Shown here one piece after another: positions 22,403 to 35,051 of a stretch of DNA of 64,000 nucleotides (position 1 is its first letter; the number at the start of each line of letters is the position of its first letter). The stretch lies in NCBI RefSeq assembly GCF_030272615.1, contig NC_081411.1, positions 211,996,744 through 212,060,743 on the forward strand, read 5' to 3'. The position numbers were made by a program, and so were the translations under genes. This stretch comes from Cryptomeria japonica (Eukaryota; Streptophyta; Pinopsida; Cupressales; Cupressaceae). Under the pieces are notes generated by a model. That model was not told the origin of the DNA. It ran no database searches and worked only from the letters and a program-made list of their open reading frames with translations.

Positions 22403-25400
22403 ATGATGACCCCCAAAGCCGGAGGATCTACTAGTTGGCAAGCTCTCATCAAGGAAGATCAGACGAGCGACGAATTGGAGACCAGGATCGTGTCCAAGTG
22501 GAATAATATCGGAGACACCAACTTAGGAAACTTCAATATGAAGAAGTTTCGAGAGGTCCCCTACATTGACAAGCCATCACCTGTTGCAAGGAGGATAATT
22601 GAGAGTGGCATCATCAAGGCTGCAGGTTTCCCTCCCGCAGTCAAGTGTCATGAGTTGATGATCGAGTGTGCTCGCCACTATGACTCACAATCAAGGACGA
22701 TCGTAACCAAGGACGGGAACATCTTAGCCTACCTTTCAGAGGAAGCTATAGGCGAAGCTCTTCATCTTCCGGACCATAAAGACATGATCTACAAGAGCTT
22801 GGAAGGAGCAAGGTCGATCTATGAAGATGATCCTGAGTCTTGTTTGAACTTCATCAATAAGAATTGGTTGCTCAAAAGTCGGCCTCGCCTGAACAAGATT
22901 CCCAATACACCACATAGGATTGACTTCCAGGAGGAATACAGGGACTTGATAACTTTGCTCAATCGAGTTACGGGTGCTTCTCAAGCCTTCTTCTTCGATA
23001 AGTGGGTGTTCTTCTTCATACAAGTGATCGTCCAAAGAAAAGGAATGCTTCATTGGGCCAGAATCATTAGCAATTGTCTGGACGTGCAGTTGAGAAGGCT
23101 AAGACCCACCAAATCAATCCACATGAGCTCATATGTTATATATGCCTTGGTCAGGAGTTTCGAGTATGCAGGGTTACCTCACAGAGTAGTGATTGGAAGA
23201 GGACCCGGAGAAATAAGAGTTTGTGATTCTTATGTTCAACTGCATCATCCGCCTAGAACTGACTACAAGTTAGTCAATGACACCTTCACGATGAACATTA
23301 CCAGGGTATTGCAAGGTGGGATTCACAATTGACTGTCTCTGGACGCACAAGACCTTGTGAAGAAGCATGGTGCATGGTTCATTCAGTTTCAAAAATTCAC
23401 ATACATTAGAGTTCATGGGTGTCCTTCAGCTCTCTACATGTTGCCAAGATATCCAACAGACAGGATAGTACTACTTGAGGTGACTAGACAGTTGGCAGCT
23501 TATGCGAAGGCATCCAGACACAAGCATGGAAATGGAATTCCCGTGCCCATCATACTAGGGAATTCAGTTGAACTGTGTCCTAATACTCAAGCCGCGAAAG
23601 ATGCAGAAAAGGAATTATTTCTATACTCATTCACATCCTTTGCCTCGAGAGAGAATTTTGATCCTCATGGTTATATGGAGGAGACAGTCGACAAGAAGTA
23701 CAAGCATGAGTTTCAGGTGGAGGACTTTTGGATGAATGTCCCAGGCAATTTAGAGGTCAAAAGAAAGATGCATTCCAAGCTACCCTTAGATCTCATCAAG
23801 AAATGCAAAATCTATAGAGTAGCCGATCAAGCCCAAGATAATGGTAGATACCTCCAGTCATCCTATGAGAAAGAAGACAAAGAAATGAAGATAGATTGGA
23901 ATGAGCCCGAGGTTTCAGACTTGAGAGCTTTGATGGCTCCCATTTTATCCTGCACTCGCAAATGGGTGGATGTATAGCATCAAAAGTTGAAGGAGCAGAA
24001 TGTATCAATGACATTCACCTTGGAAGCAAGACCAGAAGGAGAAGCAAGTGTGAGTGAGAATACTTCTCATTCCAAAGGCTCAAAGAAGAAAGAAGGACCT
24101 GAGAAGAGAGAACCTTCCAAGAAGAAGCAGAAAACAAATCCTGATCACCCACCAAGCACATCTTCTAGGCATGAAAAGGAAGCGAGTCAAGGGGAAGATC
24201 AGAGGCAGATAGTATATGAAGTTGATGAGTCTATGGAATCCATGGTACAGAATGATAAACAAGAGAAAGGACAGACGCCTCAGCATTCATCAAGTCAATC
24301 TCCCCAAGTTGGTGCTAATGAGCAACACGAAGAAAAGAATGATGATGAAGTGACATCTCCTTTCCATAGATGTCGCTTCATAGGTAGATGTCGCTTCATA
24401 CGAAATTCTCATGAGCGACATCTTCTTCTTCTCCAACCACAACCACTACCTAAAGAAATACAAGTGAGGGAAACAAGATCTGCCATTCCTGATTGGCTGA
24501 AAGAGAGACTAACAAGGGTAGTTGTGGTTGAAAAAGAAGAAGATGTGTTTGACTTGGAAAGCCTTATAGGAAATTCTCATGAGGTAATGGAGAAGAAGAA
24601 GGCCACAAAGATGTCTAAGGTAATTAGAGATGAGACAGGATCCAGGAAAGTGCAGGTAGCTACACCAGTGGTGGACAAATATAACGATGAGATTCTTGCA
24701 GAAGAGTATGACTTAGAAACATTTGAGCTTGGTCCACTTACCTCCGAGCAAGCGATGGAAGAAGCAACTGATTCATTTGAAGCACTTAAAGACAAACTTA
24801 AAGAAGAAATGGAAAAGAATAAGAAGCTTGAGAGAGAGGTCAGTGCTTGGAGGAATTGTTTTAGTCATCTTAATCAGCCCTTGAGACGTTAGGATACAGC
24901 AGTATCTCCTTTACATGCACTCCCTCTTGAATCAGTAGGTGAAGCAGAAAGGGTGAAGAGCTTGGTTCAACTTATGAGTTCTTGGATTGATGAATCTCAC
25001 AAGGTAGCCGTTGAATTTGCAACAAGAATGATGAAGACAGTTCATCGAGCTATCCAAGTCCTTGAGATTATCCATAATCTAATGATAATTGTAGCTGCAT
25101 TCACTCACACTAGAGATGTTATCATCCCAGTCTTACAAGTGATAAGAGAAACACCAAGACGGATTCTGACGCAAGAAAAGATAATGGATGGAAGAACCCA
25201 TAGCCTCCTACAGTGGTCAGCTCTACTCTAGATGAAGGAAGTCCTTTTTGAAGACGTCAACACCAGATGCAGCCGAGTTGAAGGCATCACTCATCCAATT
25301 CAAGATAGGGTGTTTGAGGTGTTGTGTACCATTCTTAACAAGCAGATCGAGATCGAGACAGATGTGGACATCCAAGAGTTGGAGGATAGAATCAAGGTCA

Positions 25401-25672
25401 TCTTTTGCAAGAAGGAGAACATCATCACAGATAAGCAACGAGATCAAATGTTCACTACTACGTTCCTGATTGAGAAGACTAAAGAACTCGAACCTGGATG
25501 GGAGGCGACTCTTCTCACTGCTTTTGATCAAGTCCTTCACTTGGAAGAATGAATGAAGAATCTTCCTGAGATTCCCATTGTTGAGATTGAGGGAATTGTG
25601 TCCAAATTCATTGAATATGCTAAGAAAGAGCACAGGAAAGGGAACAAAATTCTAAATGAAAAGTTGTTATAA
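22403..25672 (+). pseudogene. PMD/plant-transposon-type protein, five premature stops
   Basis: A single frame runs from ATG 22403 to TAA 25670-25672, 1,090 codons, with in-frame stops at 23330 (TGA), 23975 (TAG), 24890 (TAG), 25229 (TAG) and 25550 (TGA) but no frameshift. An upstream TTG is open but not a likely start; the T2 copy begins at the matching Met. N-terminal 500 codons: globular, with KKFRE, IESGIIKAAGFPP, HRIDFQEEYRDLITLL and RYPTDRIVLLEV shared with T2 (59890-58209). Middle: charged, low-complexity, Lys/Glu/Ser-rich. Then KATKMSKVIRDE and LGPLTSEQA, strongly shared, followed by a helical C-terminal part with LLQWS and FIEYAKKE. I read the N-terminal part as related to the plant mobile domain or the putative plant transposon protein group; this is from memory of general pattern only. 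Function unknown. Confidence 0.7.
24368..24423. repeat. Small palindromic insertion in the T1 gene
   Basis: AGATGTCGCTTCATA is tandemly doubled and followed by AGCGACATCT, an inverted copy of its first ten bases. The T2 gene lacks this segment, so it looks like a local insertion that kept the frame. Confidence 0.55.
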
Positions 25673-25781
25673 GATGATGTGGCAACTTAATTCCTATTGG
25701 TCTATGTCTCTTCGGTATTTGTGCCAATTCTTTATTGGCTATCGATTAGTGATGTTTATCTAAATGGGGACTTTTTGTAAC

Positions 25782-25870
25782 AAACCCTAATTAGGGTTTA
25801 GGTGTCAAAATCTCAACCATTGATCGTCTTTTGATCTGGGCCGTTCATTGTATTTGAGGATGCTATATAA
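25782..25870 (+). promoter_or_regulatory. Telobox palindrome plus TATA box of T1
   Basis: AAACCCTAATTAGGGTTT at 25782-25799, TATATAA at about 25864-25870, about 65 bp apart. It follows the gene by about 110 bp and points into the unit tail. Confidence 0.55.
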
Positions 25871-27089
25871 ACCCTCACTCATTTCATTTTAAAGGGTTAG
25901 AAAAGTTAGAAAAAGAGAGAGAGCTTAGAGAGAAGAAAGTTAGAAAGTTATTGTTGTAGCAAGATTGAGTAGTGAAGAAAGAATTTTGAACAATTGTTGT
26001 CCATTTGGCTATGAGATCAATAAAATATTGAAGTTATGGTGTTTTATTGCAATACTTGTGGTTATCTTCATGATTGTTTATCTTCTTGAATCACTCTCAG
26101 TTGAAATAGCATTTAAGTTCTAAGTTTGAAGGACGAAGTGTTGTGCTTGATCTTTGATAAGATTCACATTCCAAACCACTAGCTTCTTACTGATTGTAAG
26201 AACGCCTTGTGTGGTCAACTGGAAACGTTGAGATTGATTAAGAATTCAATCATTCTTGGAAGTATTGATATGTATCTCTATGATAGTATCTACATCCTTG
26301 ATGATTTGAAAATTATTGAATCCCCTTAGAAGATCGCATCAATTCCAGTAGAGTTGTAATTTCTTGCCGATACTGAAATTGGTAGAATCTTATCAAGTCT
26401 AGTCTTCATTGAGTCATTCTTAGGATTAGTTCAAGTATTCCTTCCTTGAAACCCTTATCTTTTGATATTTTTGAAATCTGTTAGTGTTAGGAAAATCCTG
26501 TTCCTGCATTTGGAAAGAAAGTAACACGGACAAGCTTTCTCTGAAAGTACGTAAGGCCCCTTGAAGAAACAGCATATACAACGACCACTGGTGCTTATCC
26601 ACACATAGAGATCCTACAAAAAGAACCTTGAAGTCATCCCGATTGATCCTTTTCACAACATCTTTAGCATTCGGAGACTTTAATCAAGAGAGGATAAGGT
26701 ACCTTTAGGTATTTTATTCTGTGTTTGGTCGTGTACAAAATACACATCAACACACACCAACTCGTATGTATGGCAGGGTCCACATGAGGCCAAAGGGGGG
26801 CGAAGGTGCTCTACCTTTAGGCTTAGGAGGGTTAGACTTAGGGCACCCTATTGGGGTAAATCCCTATCCTCTCTACCATGGTGAAAGATGGAATCATGTG
26901 AGTGGGAGAAGGTGGCCGTTACCCATCCTAGCTTGCTATGATTGAGGTTCCTTAGTTAATTAAGTAACCTTGTAATCAATTGGTTTTCCCTTTTAACAAG
27001 ATAAAGGTACTCCCCCTCTAACACTCCCTTGTTGGCTGAGAATTGTAATCTAGGGCAAACTAGGGCATTTTACAAAAGGGGACATTACA

Positions 27090-28603
27090 GTATTCCATTG
27101 AAATCATCTAGTATGGGTGCTAAAGTTGTAGAAGCTAGCTGATAAAGTGGGTTTGTTGCTGCTTAAACGACCAGAAAGCTGTTGAAATTAGTATGAAGCT
27201 GCTGGAGTGTTGCTAAAGAGCACAAGATGTTGTAAAAGTGCAAAATTTGATCGTTAGCAATCGTTTGACCTGTAAATAGATCATTTAGCTAGATTTTATC
27301 CCTTTGGGCCGTAACAAACTAGCAAATTGCCATGTGCTGCAGGCGGCCATGTAATAACAACCAAAACCATTGGTTTTCATGGTGAGTCATGGATAGAAGT
27401 GTGTATGCCACGTAGACAATGCTGGTGATCATCTACTGAAGGTGATTAGGCTGAGATCTTAAGAAACTGGGATCCCATATGAGAGAGAAGGTAAGCAGTT
27501 ACTAGAGTGAGCAATTAAAATTCCATTCTAACACCAGTTGCTCTTCCCACTACTGCAACAAGGTAGGGAGGCATAAAAGAGATTGAATACTCTATTATGG
27601 TGTTCAATTGCCAAATGCAAAATACTCTAATTGTTGTGTTGGTGGAATAATAGCAAGTTTCAGAGTGCTGGGGAGCGTAAGAAGTTGTGGAAACATGATA
27701 GTTTATGAATTGTTGTATAGACACAAAAAGTCCATGGCTTCCATGGTATTACAAAGTAAATTGCATCATATAATGAATGAGGTGCTATGGACATTCTCTT
27801 ACTGGAACTTTTCACCCTTACAAGTTTTTTATCGAAGGAAAACTATAGTCTCATGAATCATAGGAATCATGTAGACTAGCTAACAATAATGAGACTCAAA
27901 TTAACCCAAACTATTTGAAACTAATATGAAATGATTATTTCAGATTGATTTCAAGAAAATGCATTAATTTTCTATCACAAACATCACATTACATCTCCTG
28001 CAAATCTAATACAAATCTGATAGCAAAATTGGAAGTAAAACTCACTACAACCTACACCAAGTTTTTGGAATAACTCACCAAACTTCAAACCAACTTCTAT
28101 GATGACAAAATATCATGAAAATACATGCTATAACAGCAATTCCACAACCTCAAGGCTACCATGAACAACTGCAAATCACTGAAGCAACAAGCATAAGCTC
28201 AACAAAATCTGCAACAACAATGAATGATTGAACCTTGGAGCGTAAACCAAACCTTTATAAAACCAATTTTAAAACTTAAATTGAGCGTCCAAATCCTGCT
28301 ACTTGAAGTGGAGGAAACTTGTGTGAAATGGAAATAATCATTTTATGGCAACTCCCATAAAGACACTAGATGCCAAAGATGCCCAAAGTAGCCAAGGAAA
28401 CTTTCCAAAAACCAATGCTCACCATTAGAAGAAATTCATTTAATATTTATTTGCTTGAGAAATAAGGACTTGCATCAAAACAATAAACTATTAAATTAAT
28501 ATTGTTTCCCAGACTGTCGTATGGCCTGAACTTACTATTTTTGGACAGTGGGGACTTACTATTTCTAGTAAGTTTCTATTTTTGGAAAAAAGGATAAATG
28601 ACA
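27090..28603 (-). other. Possible 3-prime LTR of an unrecognised element
   Basis: On the minus strand a purine tract GGGAAGGGAGGATT (28604-28617) sits directly before TGTCATTTATCC at 28603, the layout of a purine tract and 3-prime LTR. Upstream is TTGCTCAAGGACAAGCAA, a phrase similar to the one ending many plant Gypsy internal regions. The LTR end toward 27090 and any partner LTR were not found. ACTTACTATTTCTAGTAAGT (28550-28569) is a palindrome similar to those in T4 and in 55371-56606. Confidence 0.3.
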
Positions 28604-28617
28604 AATCCTCCCTTCCC

Positions 28618-30657
28618 AATATTGCTTGTCCTTGAGCAATTATAAAAAATTATCTATCATGAGATACTATATGCCAAACTTTGATCGTGTTCTTGTGTGG
28701 TGTAGCCTCTTTTGCCAAGGAACATAATGCAAACCTAGAAACTTAGATTATTGTGTGGAAATGCCACGAGTCCAAAAATACTATTCATGAAATCTGAGCT
28801 CTTGGATGAGAAACTCTTTAGTGCATCCATACCCATACTTAAAGTGATCTATCAACTTTCCAAATGTAGTTTTGACCATTCTCCTTCCTAGCAATCTGAG
28901 AACTCTCGGAGTAGTGGACCTGCACTAAATGAATTTGATCTAATTATCTCAAAGGCATAACCAGCTTACCCATATCGTTAATGTTGTAGATGTTGTCATT
29001 GATGTCAAAGAAGAGACTTGATTGCACACAACCGAAATCAGTCTTTATCTTTGAATCATCATTGTTGAGTAAGTTTACTTGAAATGATTCATAGATTGCT
29101 CCAACTTCCCAAACTGATATAAATCTTGAACCAATCTACTGGAAATGAAGAAACTTGATGACCCAAATACTGAAATGCAAGAATATGTCTCTTCTTCAAT
29201 TCAAACGAGCCAAGAAAGGGGACGGCCTCTCATGCAGTCACCTCTTTCAGATTTCAACCAGCAAATTAACCACTAAACTGATTTCATTGAAACCCAAATG
29301 AAATCCCTGCAAATAGGATCTCCTTGCACACTCTAGGCTGATTTCTCACAATTGCAAATGTGTTTACTTATGGAGGTTTTTTGTTTCCACAAGCACCTCA
29401 AACCCTAGACCACCAAGCTCCTTAAGGAAGCAAGTGAAATAATCAGCAACAATAACATGCCCTTCTCCTCACAAGACGGATGTTTATTCTTTCCTTAAAG
29501 TTGTGTGCCCTAATTAGGGTTCCTTACCTAGGTACCCACTTAAACTTGAGTTTTACTCTTTCTCTAATATCTCATTAATACCCCTTTAATCTTGATATTA
29601 TTTAAACTTTTAAATACCTTCACTTAATTCCTTTAATGAACTCTTTTCTCTCTTCCCAAGGGCGTCTAGCAAGGAGGCATCTCACTCTCTCTCTGGACTT
29701 AAGTGCCTTTGAAGGAGTATTTCTTAGGCATTCATATAGTTTTAATCTAGCAACTTTGAGAAAATCTGTATGTTAACTGATTCCAACCACAACCAAGCTA
29801 CAGCACTATCTCAACCCAAAGGAAATTGCTTGATCGAGTATCCTCTATCCAACCAGTTAGTCTATGAGGACTAGTTAGTAGACTAACCCTAGGTACTGAT
29901 ACTAGCTAAGTGGAAGGGGAAATTACAGCTTAATTTTGCATCTTTCACTTGCCTCTCAAAATCAATTGCCCTCAAAAACATTGCCCCTTCAAGGCACACT
30001 AGAATGACATTAATTAAGGGCTTCTTTTTGAAATCTTTACAAATTATGGCCACCTTAGTTTTTTGGCCCTTGAATCCTTAATGAGTGCAATTAAGCATCT
30101 ACAAATTTTCGTTTTTTTGGACAATGAGGCAGTGCATCCCTTTTCATTGTCACGGCCTTTATGACACTTAGGGGCCTCATTTATCCCACCACCATTTCAC
30201 ATTAATATTCAGATCTTGTCAGGTTAAAAACTTAAAAGGAATTACATTCACTAATCTACATCAAAGTATGGTTGAGATTAACCACGAACCCAATAACACA
30301 GCTTTAATCTGATAGATATAGGATATGCTAAATTATTTATTGCATAAGTTAGATTTTAAATGCATTATCCAGGTTCTAGGTGGAGAGCAGAAGACTCGTT
30401 GAGCTATCCATTAGATAAAAGAAAATATTTGAAATCCAAAATGGAATCAATAATTAACAGCAAAACAAAAATTAAGCATGCAATTTGACAATATGATTTA
30501 AACTACAGAATTTGAGGAGCCAAAACATAAAAAGTAAAAATTTAGGATTGCAAATTTGTAGCAAACTTGCAAGGCAAAGCACAAAGTATTAGCAGAATAC
30601 GTAAATCATTTTCTGGTGCATTGCACATAAAAAGAAACATGAAAGATGAATCCACAC
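28618..30657. other. No recognisable gene
   Basis: About 2 kb of AT-rich sequence. A half-conserved telobox palindrome CCCTAATTAGGGT occurs at 29508-29520 without the other T-unit marks. No supported coding sequence. Confidence 0.35.
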
Positions 30658-30836
30658 TCACAACATTGGAAATAGGACAAAATAATATTGCATTGCATTA
30701 GCTCCAACCTTTTCATTGTTGCAATATTCCATGCTAAAATTGAATGATGGATTCAATGGCCCTTTCTTCCCTGTTCCATAGTCTATTGCAAAGCTCCAAT
30801 TCCTGAGATCATGAATTGAACCCGTTTGTTCCTTTC
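30658..30836 (-). pseudogene. Possible terminal coding exon, perhaps OEP37-like
   Basis: On the minus strand a splice acceptor context (CTATTGTAG, ending at 30837) precedes a frame of about 58 codons ending in a stop at 30658-30660. The peptide has normal composition, with GSIHDLRNWSFAIDYGTGKK and PSFNFSMEY. From memory this resembles the beta-barrel region of chloroplast outer envelope pore proteins such as OEP37, but I cannot check it. I did not find convincing neighbouring exons upstream (30.9-33.6 kb). It may be an exon of a long-intron gene, or a captured fragment. Confidence 0.3.
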
Positions 30837-33700
30837 CTACAATAGACCAGAACATTTATGTAAAATATTAACTTCAAAACAAAAAACATTAAGGGCACCT
30901 GTTATGTCTCACACTAAGGCCCGATGCTTCAATGTATCAAATCACGAACTCAACCTGTTTGTACTTTCTAGGACAACACTAATCATAAACCATAATTTCC
31001 AGGCAATAGAAATTGGAAAAATCTATGCAATACAATTTATGGCATGACTAGAGGCAGACAACAACCAGCTTGCCAATATGTTATGTCCACGAAATAGACA
31101 ATGAAAAAAGAAATTCAATAAAGGAAACTGTATTTAATAACCATAACAAAAGACTATTTCGCATTATTAAATAATAAATTCTAATATTCAAATGAACCAT
31201 CCATTAACATGCAAGCAATTTAAGAGTTTTGAAAAGTTGTCATTTAACATGCATGTGAGATGCCAAAGGATAACAACTTACTTAGGCCTTTTACTTGATG
31301 TCTAGTCAATCCTGCAGCCTCATGATACTGCTATCTTGACTATTTATTTGTACATATATTGGACTTCAATTCTTCTCCTGGAAATTAGAATACATTTTGG
31401 AATCTGTTGTTTTGTAATGAACTGGGGATTTTCAAAGCAAGATCATATCCAGATATAATTGCTACACCATTTGATAAATTATTTGCCACACTTTTCGTGC
31501 AATATTAGTATTTTGGTTTTGCTAGGAGGATGATTGACTTCTCCTTAGAGAAATCAATAGTAGTTTTGTTAACTTCTTTGGTTGATCAGTTCCTTGATAC
31601 ATTCTTTGAAATGCTTTATCAGTGGATTACTTACCAATAGCTGACACTTCAGAAAATAAAAAGCAGGCAAGGAACAGAGACCCACAACTCTGAACAGATG
31701 ATCAAAAATATTTCCTCAAAATTATGACACAGCTAACTCTTTGAGAGTAAGTGTTTAGATGAAACAATGTCTATGGCAAATGCAGAAAGGACCACAATCT
31801 ATAAAAATTATTGCCTGCTAACAAAGTGCAATTCCTACCAAAATCAATATTTTATAACTAAATTGAAAGAAATTGGCTGCAATTAAAATTTATGATAATT
31901 CTCGGTATGGTAGTATGGATAAAAGAATACTGCAGATGAATTAATCAAAATAGGAAACTGTTCTGTAGAAATGGAGTCTTTTATATCCAGTTTTTAATAA
32001 AGAAAAACTAAATAAAAGGATACTCCACAGTGGACTTGCATTCAATGTTATGGGCCTCCATACCAGAAATGTTTTCCTCATACCTAAATACGCTAGCAAA
32101 ATATTAGCCTATACAAAGGCACTAGGTATTATTTCTCCATTGCACATTGTTGTGTTGTCTGACATGCACAATTTGTAACTTCCTGATTGCATTCAATGCT
32201 AAATTAAGGGAAACAATATATGAATCTGTTCTTTCAGAACCAGGTCACATGAAATATTTAATCAGATACTGTTTGTTGCTGGAAACAGATGACTGTTTTT
32301 CCAACAATGGGGATTCCATTCACTTCGCTCAAATTTGTAATTACATACATAATAGGATCAACCTTACCCAGGTATGACATCAACCCAGTAACACTAGTCG
32401 GAAAAAAAAATAGCATAATAAAAAAACACAACAGCTTTTATCATCTGCTTACTCACAAAAACGAGCCATAAAGGGGTTTAAGGACATATATAATTGTTGT
32501 TAGATTTAAACCTTAAAGGAAAATGAATACTCTCTCATGCAATCTTACTTCTGACAAATATTAGCATTGACTGTAATCTTTAAAAATGGAGAGATTCTGC
32601 CGATTTGCAATTGTTCCTTCAGTACCCTTTTCCACTCTTCTCTCTGCCAGAAACATGATGCAAAATAAGCTGGAAAAGATTATTTGTTGGATTTAATTTT
32701 TCCAGCTGTTCAACTATTGCTAGTCAGCAGCTATTGACACATAATGGAATCACGTTCAAATGTATCTGAACACAATCAGCAATTCTGTAGATTCCATCCA
32801 TTTTCTATTGTCCTGCCTATTATTTTTACAACTATTTCATTTATTTATATGCACATTTGACCATTATGTTTGATGTTATAAAGATCTCTCCAGCATTTGG
32901 ACATCCAATATCAGGAAACACTCTCCTGACATGAAAAGACATTGACAATTTTAAGCATAAGATTGCAATTTCCTTGTGGGATAAAAAGCAAGGTAGACTT
33001 GTAACCTCGAGGAGTCAATGTCTGCATTGAAGCCACAATATATTTTAGACCAGAACTGCTTTAAAACAGAACAATATCGGTTTTTATTTTTTTAATTAAT
33101 ACTTAGGCGCCAAATACATTGTAGGTAGTTTTGATTCTTGTTTGTTTCACATTAAAAGAAAACAACCACTGTTACACACCATTTTGGTGGCACAAAGAGT
33201 TAGAACCTTTTGCAAATGGATACGAACAGAATTTTATAGGTTTTTTTCTGGGGCCTCACCTTGGAAGGGAGCTCTTCTTGTTGATACCTTGTTGGTCATA
33301 GATCTCAGAAAAAGAATGCCAAACCAAGAGACTAGTTACACCTTCTTCCTTCTGAAAAAAGATACAAGTATACTTTTAATGAGATTCTTCACCTCTGTAT
33401 ATTGAAGAGATTGGCTCTTTTAAGATTGACTTAGCCATCCACAATGTGGCCAGAATTTAGGATTTCCTAAAAGATGGTGGGTTTTCACAAGTTGGTGCAG
33501 AAATGAAGTACAAAAACAGAGATTAGATAAAATATCCACAAATAACCAAGCCAAGTCAACAAAACTAAAAGTACAATAATCTTAGCATGTCAAAGGTGAA
33601 AAGGATCTCTAACCTCAAAAGAGAAAAGACTACAAGCTACAAGCCATTTTGTACAAATATATTTTAACCAACAACAAGAGGTAAACCAAAAACATGTAAA
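30837..33700. other. Unique-looking AT-rich DNA, no recognised gene
   Basis: Looks more like intron or old intergenic DNA than like the repeats around it. If the candidate exon at 30658-30836 is real, upstream exons should be here on the minus strand. Short open frames (32147-32471, 33142-33405) have no family features. Confidence 0.35.
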
Positions 33701-33991
33701 TCTTAAACACATCAATAAAAGTAACAATGTGTATCCCAAAACGTTATAAAATAACTGCAACGAGCAGAAAAAAAATAGTTCACAGAGGTCCAAAGACAAG
33801 ACAAAGTCAGGTACTCGATCATAAGAGAAAAATGATAACTCGGTGGTCAGCACCTCCTTGGAGACTCGCGACATGGCTTAACCGCCTCCCGTGGGTCGGG
33901 TTAAATCTAGCATTTGTATTGGGCGTTGATAGTTTGAGCTTTTGGCGCAACAGCAAATGATTCCAACAATTGGTATCAAGTCCTTGGGTCA
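33701..33991 (+). other. Possible retrotransposon LTR end and degenerate priming site
   Basis: ...GATTCCAACA is followed by ATTGGTATCAAGTCC at about 33970. TTGGTATCA fits the start of the initiator Met-tRNA complement, but the rest differs. This could be a worn 5-prime LTR end, cut at 33992 by T3. No partner was found. Confidence 0.25.
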
Positions 33992-34808
33992 TGTTGATGT
34001 GTTTTTTATGCACATGCGAACACAGAATAAATTACCAAGGTATCTTATCCTCTCTTGAACAAAGTCTCTCATATGCTATGCTTCGCAATCAAATCAGACA
34101 ACTCCAAGGTTACGAAATGTCAGGTCTTGACGTGTGGATAAGTTCAATGGTTTGATGTGATAATGCTGGAACCACAAAGGGACTTACGTTGTACATGAAT
34201 TCTCAATCTTATCATGGCTTAGCATGGGTATGCCGATGACTTAGGATTTAGCAATGAAGCTCTGGACCCAATTCTAACAAGACTTTCTAAAAAATGACAA
34301 AAGGGAATAGGGTTCGGGAAATCTATTCTAAGCCTAAGAATGTAGGAGATGATGAACAAATTTAGTGGAACCGAACTAGGCAAGGTCTCACAAACAGGTT
34401 TTGACACGAGCTTAGTGCAATCATCTAAGGTATACTTATTGATTTTCAAACTATTACCATCAAACATTGACACCATCCAAGTTGATGTGTATCAAGGGAT
34501 GCACAATAATTGAAGTTAAGCTTACTCAAATTTCCAGTTGACCACACAAGGCGCACTTACCAACGGCAAGAGGCTAGTGGTATGGATTAAGGATTCCACA
34601 CAAATATATTCAACAAATCTTCCACTCAATCTAATAAACATAAAAACAAATTCTAATCTAACTTGGAGGAATTGAGAACCATGAATGCAAGACAACATTT
34701 GAAAGACAAAATCACCATCAAGTCGAACAATGATTTATATTCAAATAGTTGCAGCATATACCAACAATTCTACATAAACTCTCACTTACAAATAAGAGGC
34801 AATGGGGT

Positions 34809-34895
34809 TTATATAGAGCCTCAAAAGAAATGAATGGCTCAAATTGATTCGAGATCAACGGCCAAGATTGCATGATAAAACCCTAATTAGGGTTT
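34809..34895 (-). promoter_or_regulatory. Telobox palindrome plus TATA box of T3
   Basis: AAACCCTAATTAGGGTTT at 34878-34895 and a TATA box (minus CTATATAAAC) at about 34808-34817, about 60-65 bp apart, as in T0, T1 and T2. Confidence 0.55.
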
Positions 34896-35051
34896 GTACA
34901 ACCACCATTACATTGGCCAATGAGAAACGAGGGTAAGTAAGATAAATAATATTTCATGTAGTGCCATGTGTCACTCATTCCCTTCTTGAATGAATGTTGA
35001 CTTGGTACCCTGTAATTGGACGAATGGCGACTAGGATGCCACCTCATCTTG

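Larger units (their letters stand above)
18105..26752 (+). mobile_element. T-unit T1, carrying a large PMD-type gene
   Basis: Starts TGTTGTGACC and ends CACATCAACA. Order: terminal hairpin, hairpin array (18568-21352), AT-rich leader, promoter, 1,090-codon reading frame, telobox, second TATA box, conserved tail. The tail (about 25780-26752) matches T0 and T3 in reverse orientation. Ends share only TGTTG/CAACA, as LTR ends do, and no second copy of either end occurs within the unit. So the gene seems to sit between the start and the outward TATA box, the position of an LTR U3. Flanks cacgt (18100-18104) and cacca (26753-26757) match 3 of 5. Confidence 0.5.
2361..27089 (+). mobile_element. LTR-like repeat D hosting T-units T0 and T1
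   Basis: The element starts TGTAATGTCCC and ends GGGGACATTACA, long inverted termini shared with four other copies in the window (35052-36595, 50396-53770, 51955-53667, 55371-56606). Flanking bases are gtttt (2356-2360) and gtatt (27090-27094), a 4 of 5 target duplication. Its own DNA would be 2361-5169, 17637-18104 and 26753-27089, about 3.6 kb, the rest being T0 and T1. The left part starts like copy A (AT-rich, ATAATAATA runs) with a TATA-like GATATAAAG near 2572. 4800-5165 holds GTCCCC/GTCCCG words resembling 49586-50118 and may be another insertion. No coding sequence is seen in D. The link between the two ends is an inference from the termini and flanks. Confidence 0.4.

Noticed and set aside
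18105-26752. T1 as a conventional retrotransposon with two LTRs
   Set aside because: Neither terminus has a second copy inside the unit, and no priming site or purine tract lies next to the internal gene.
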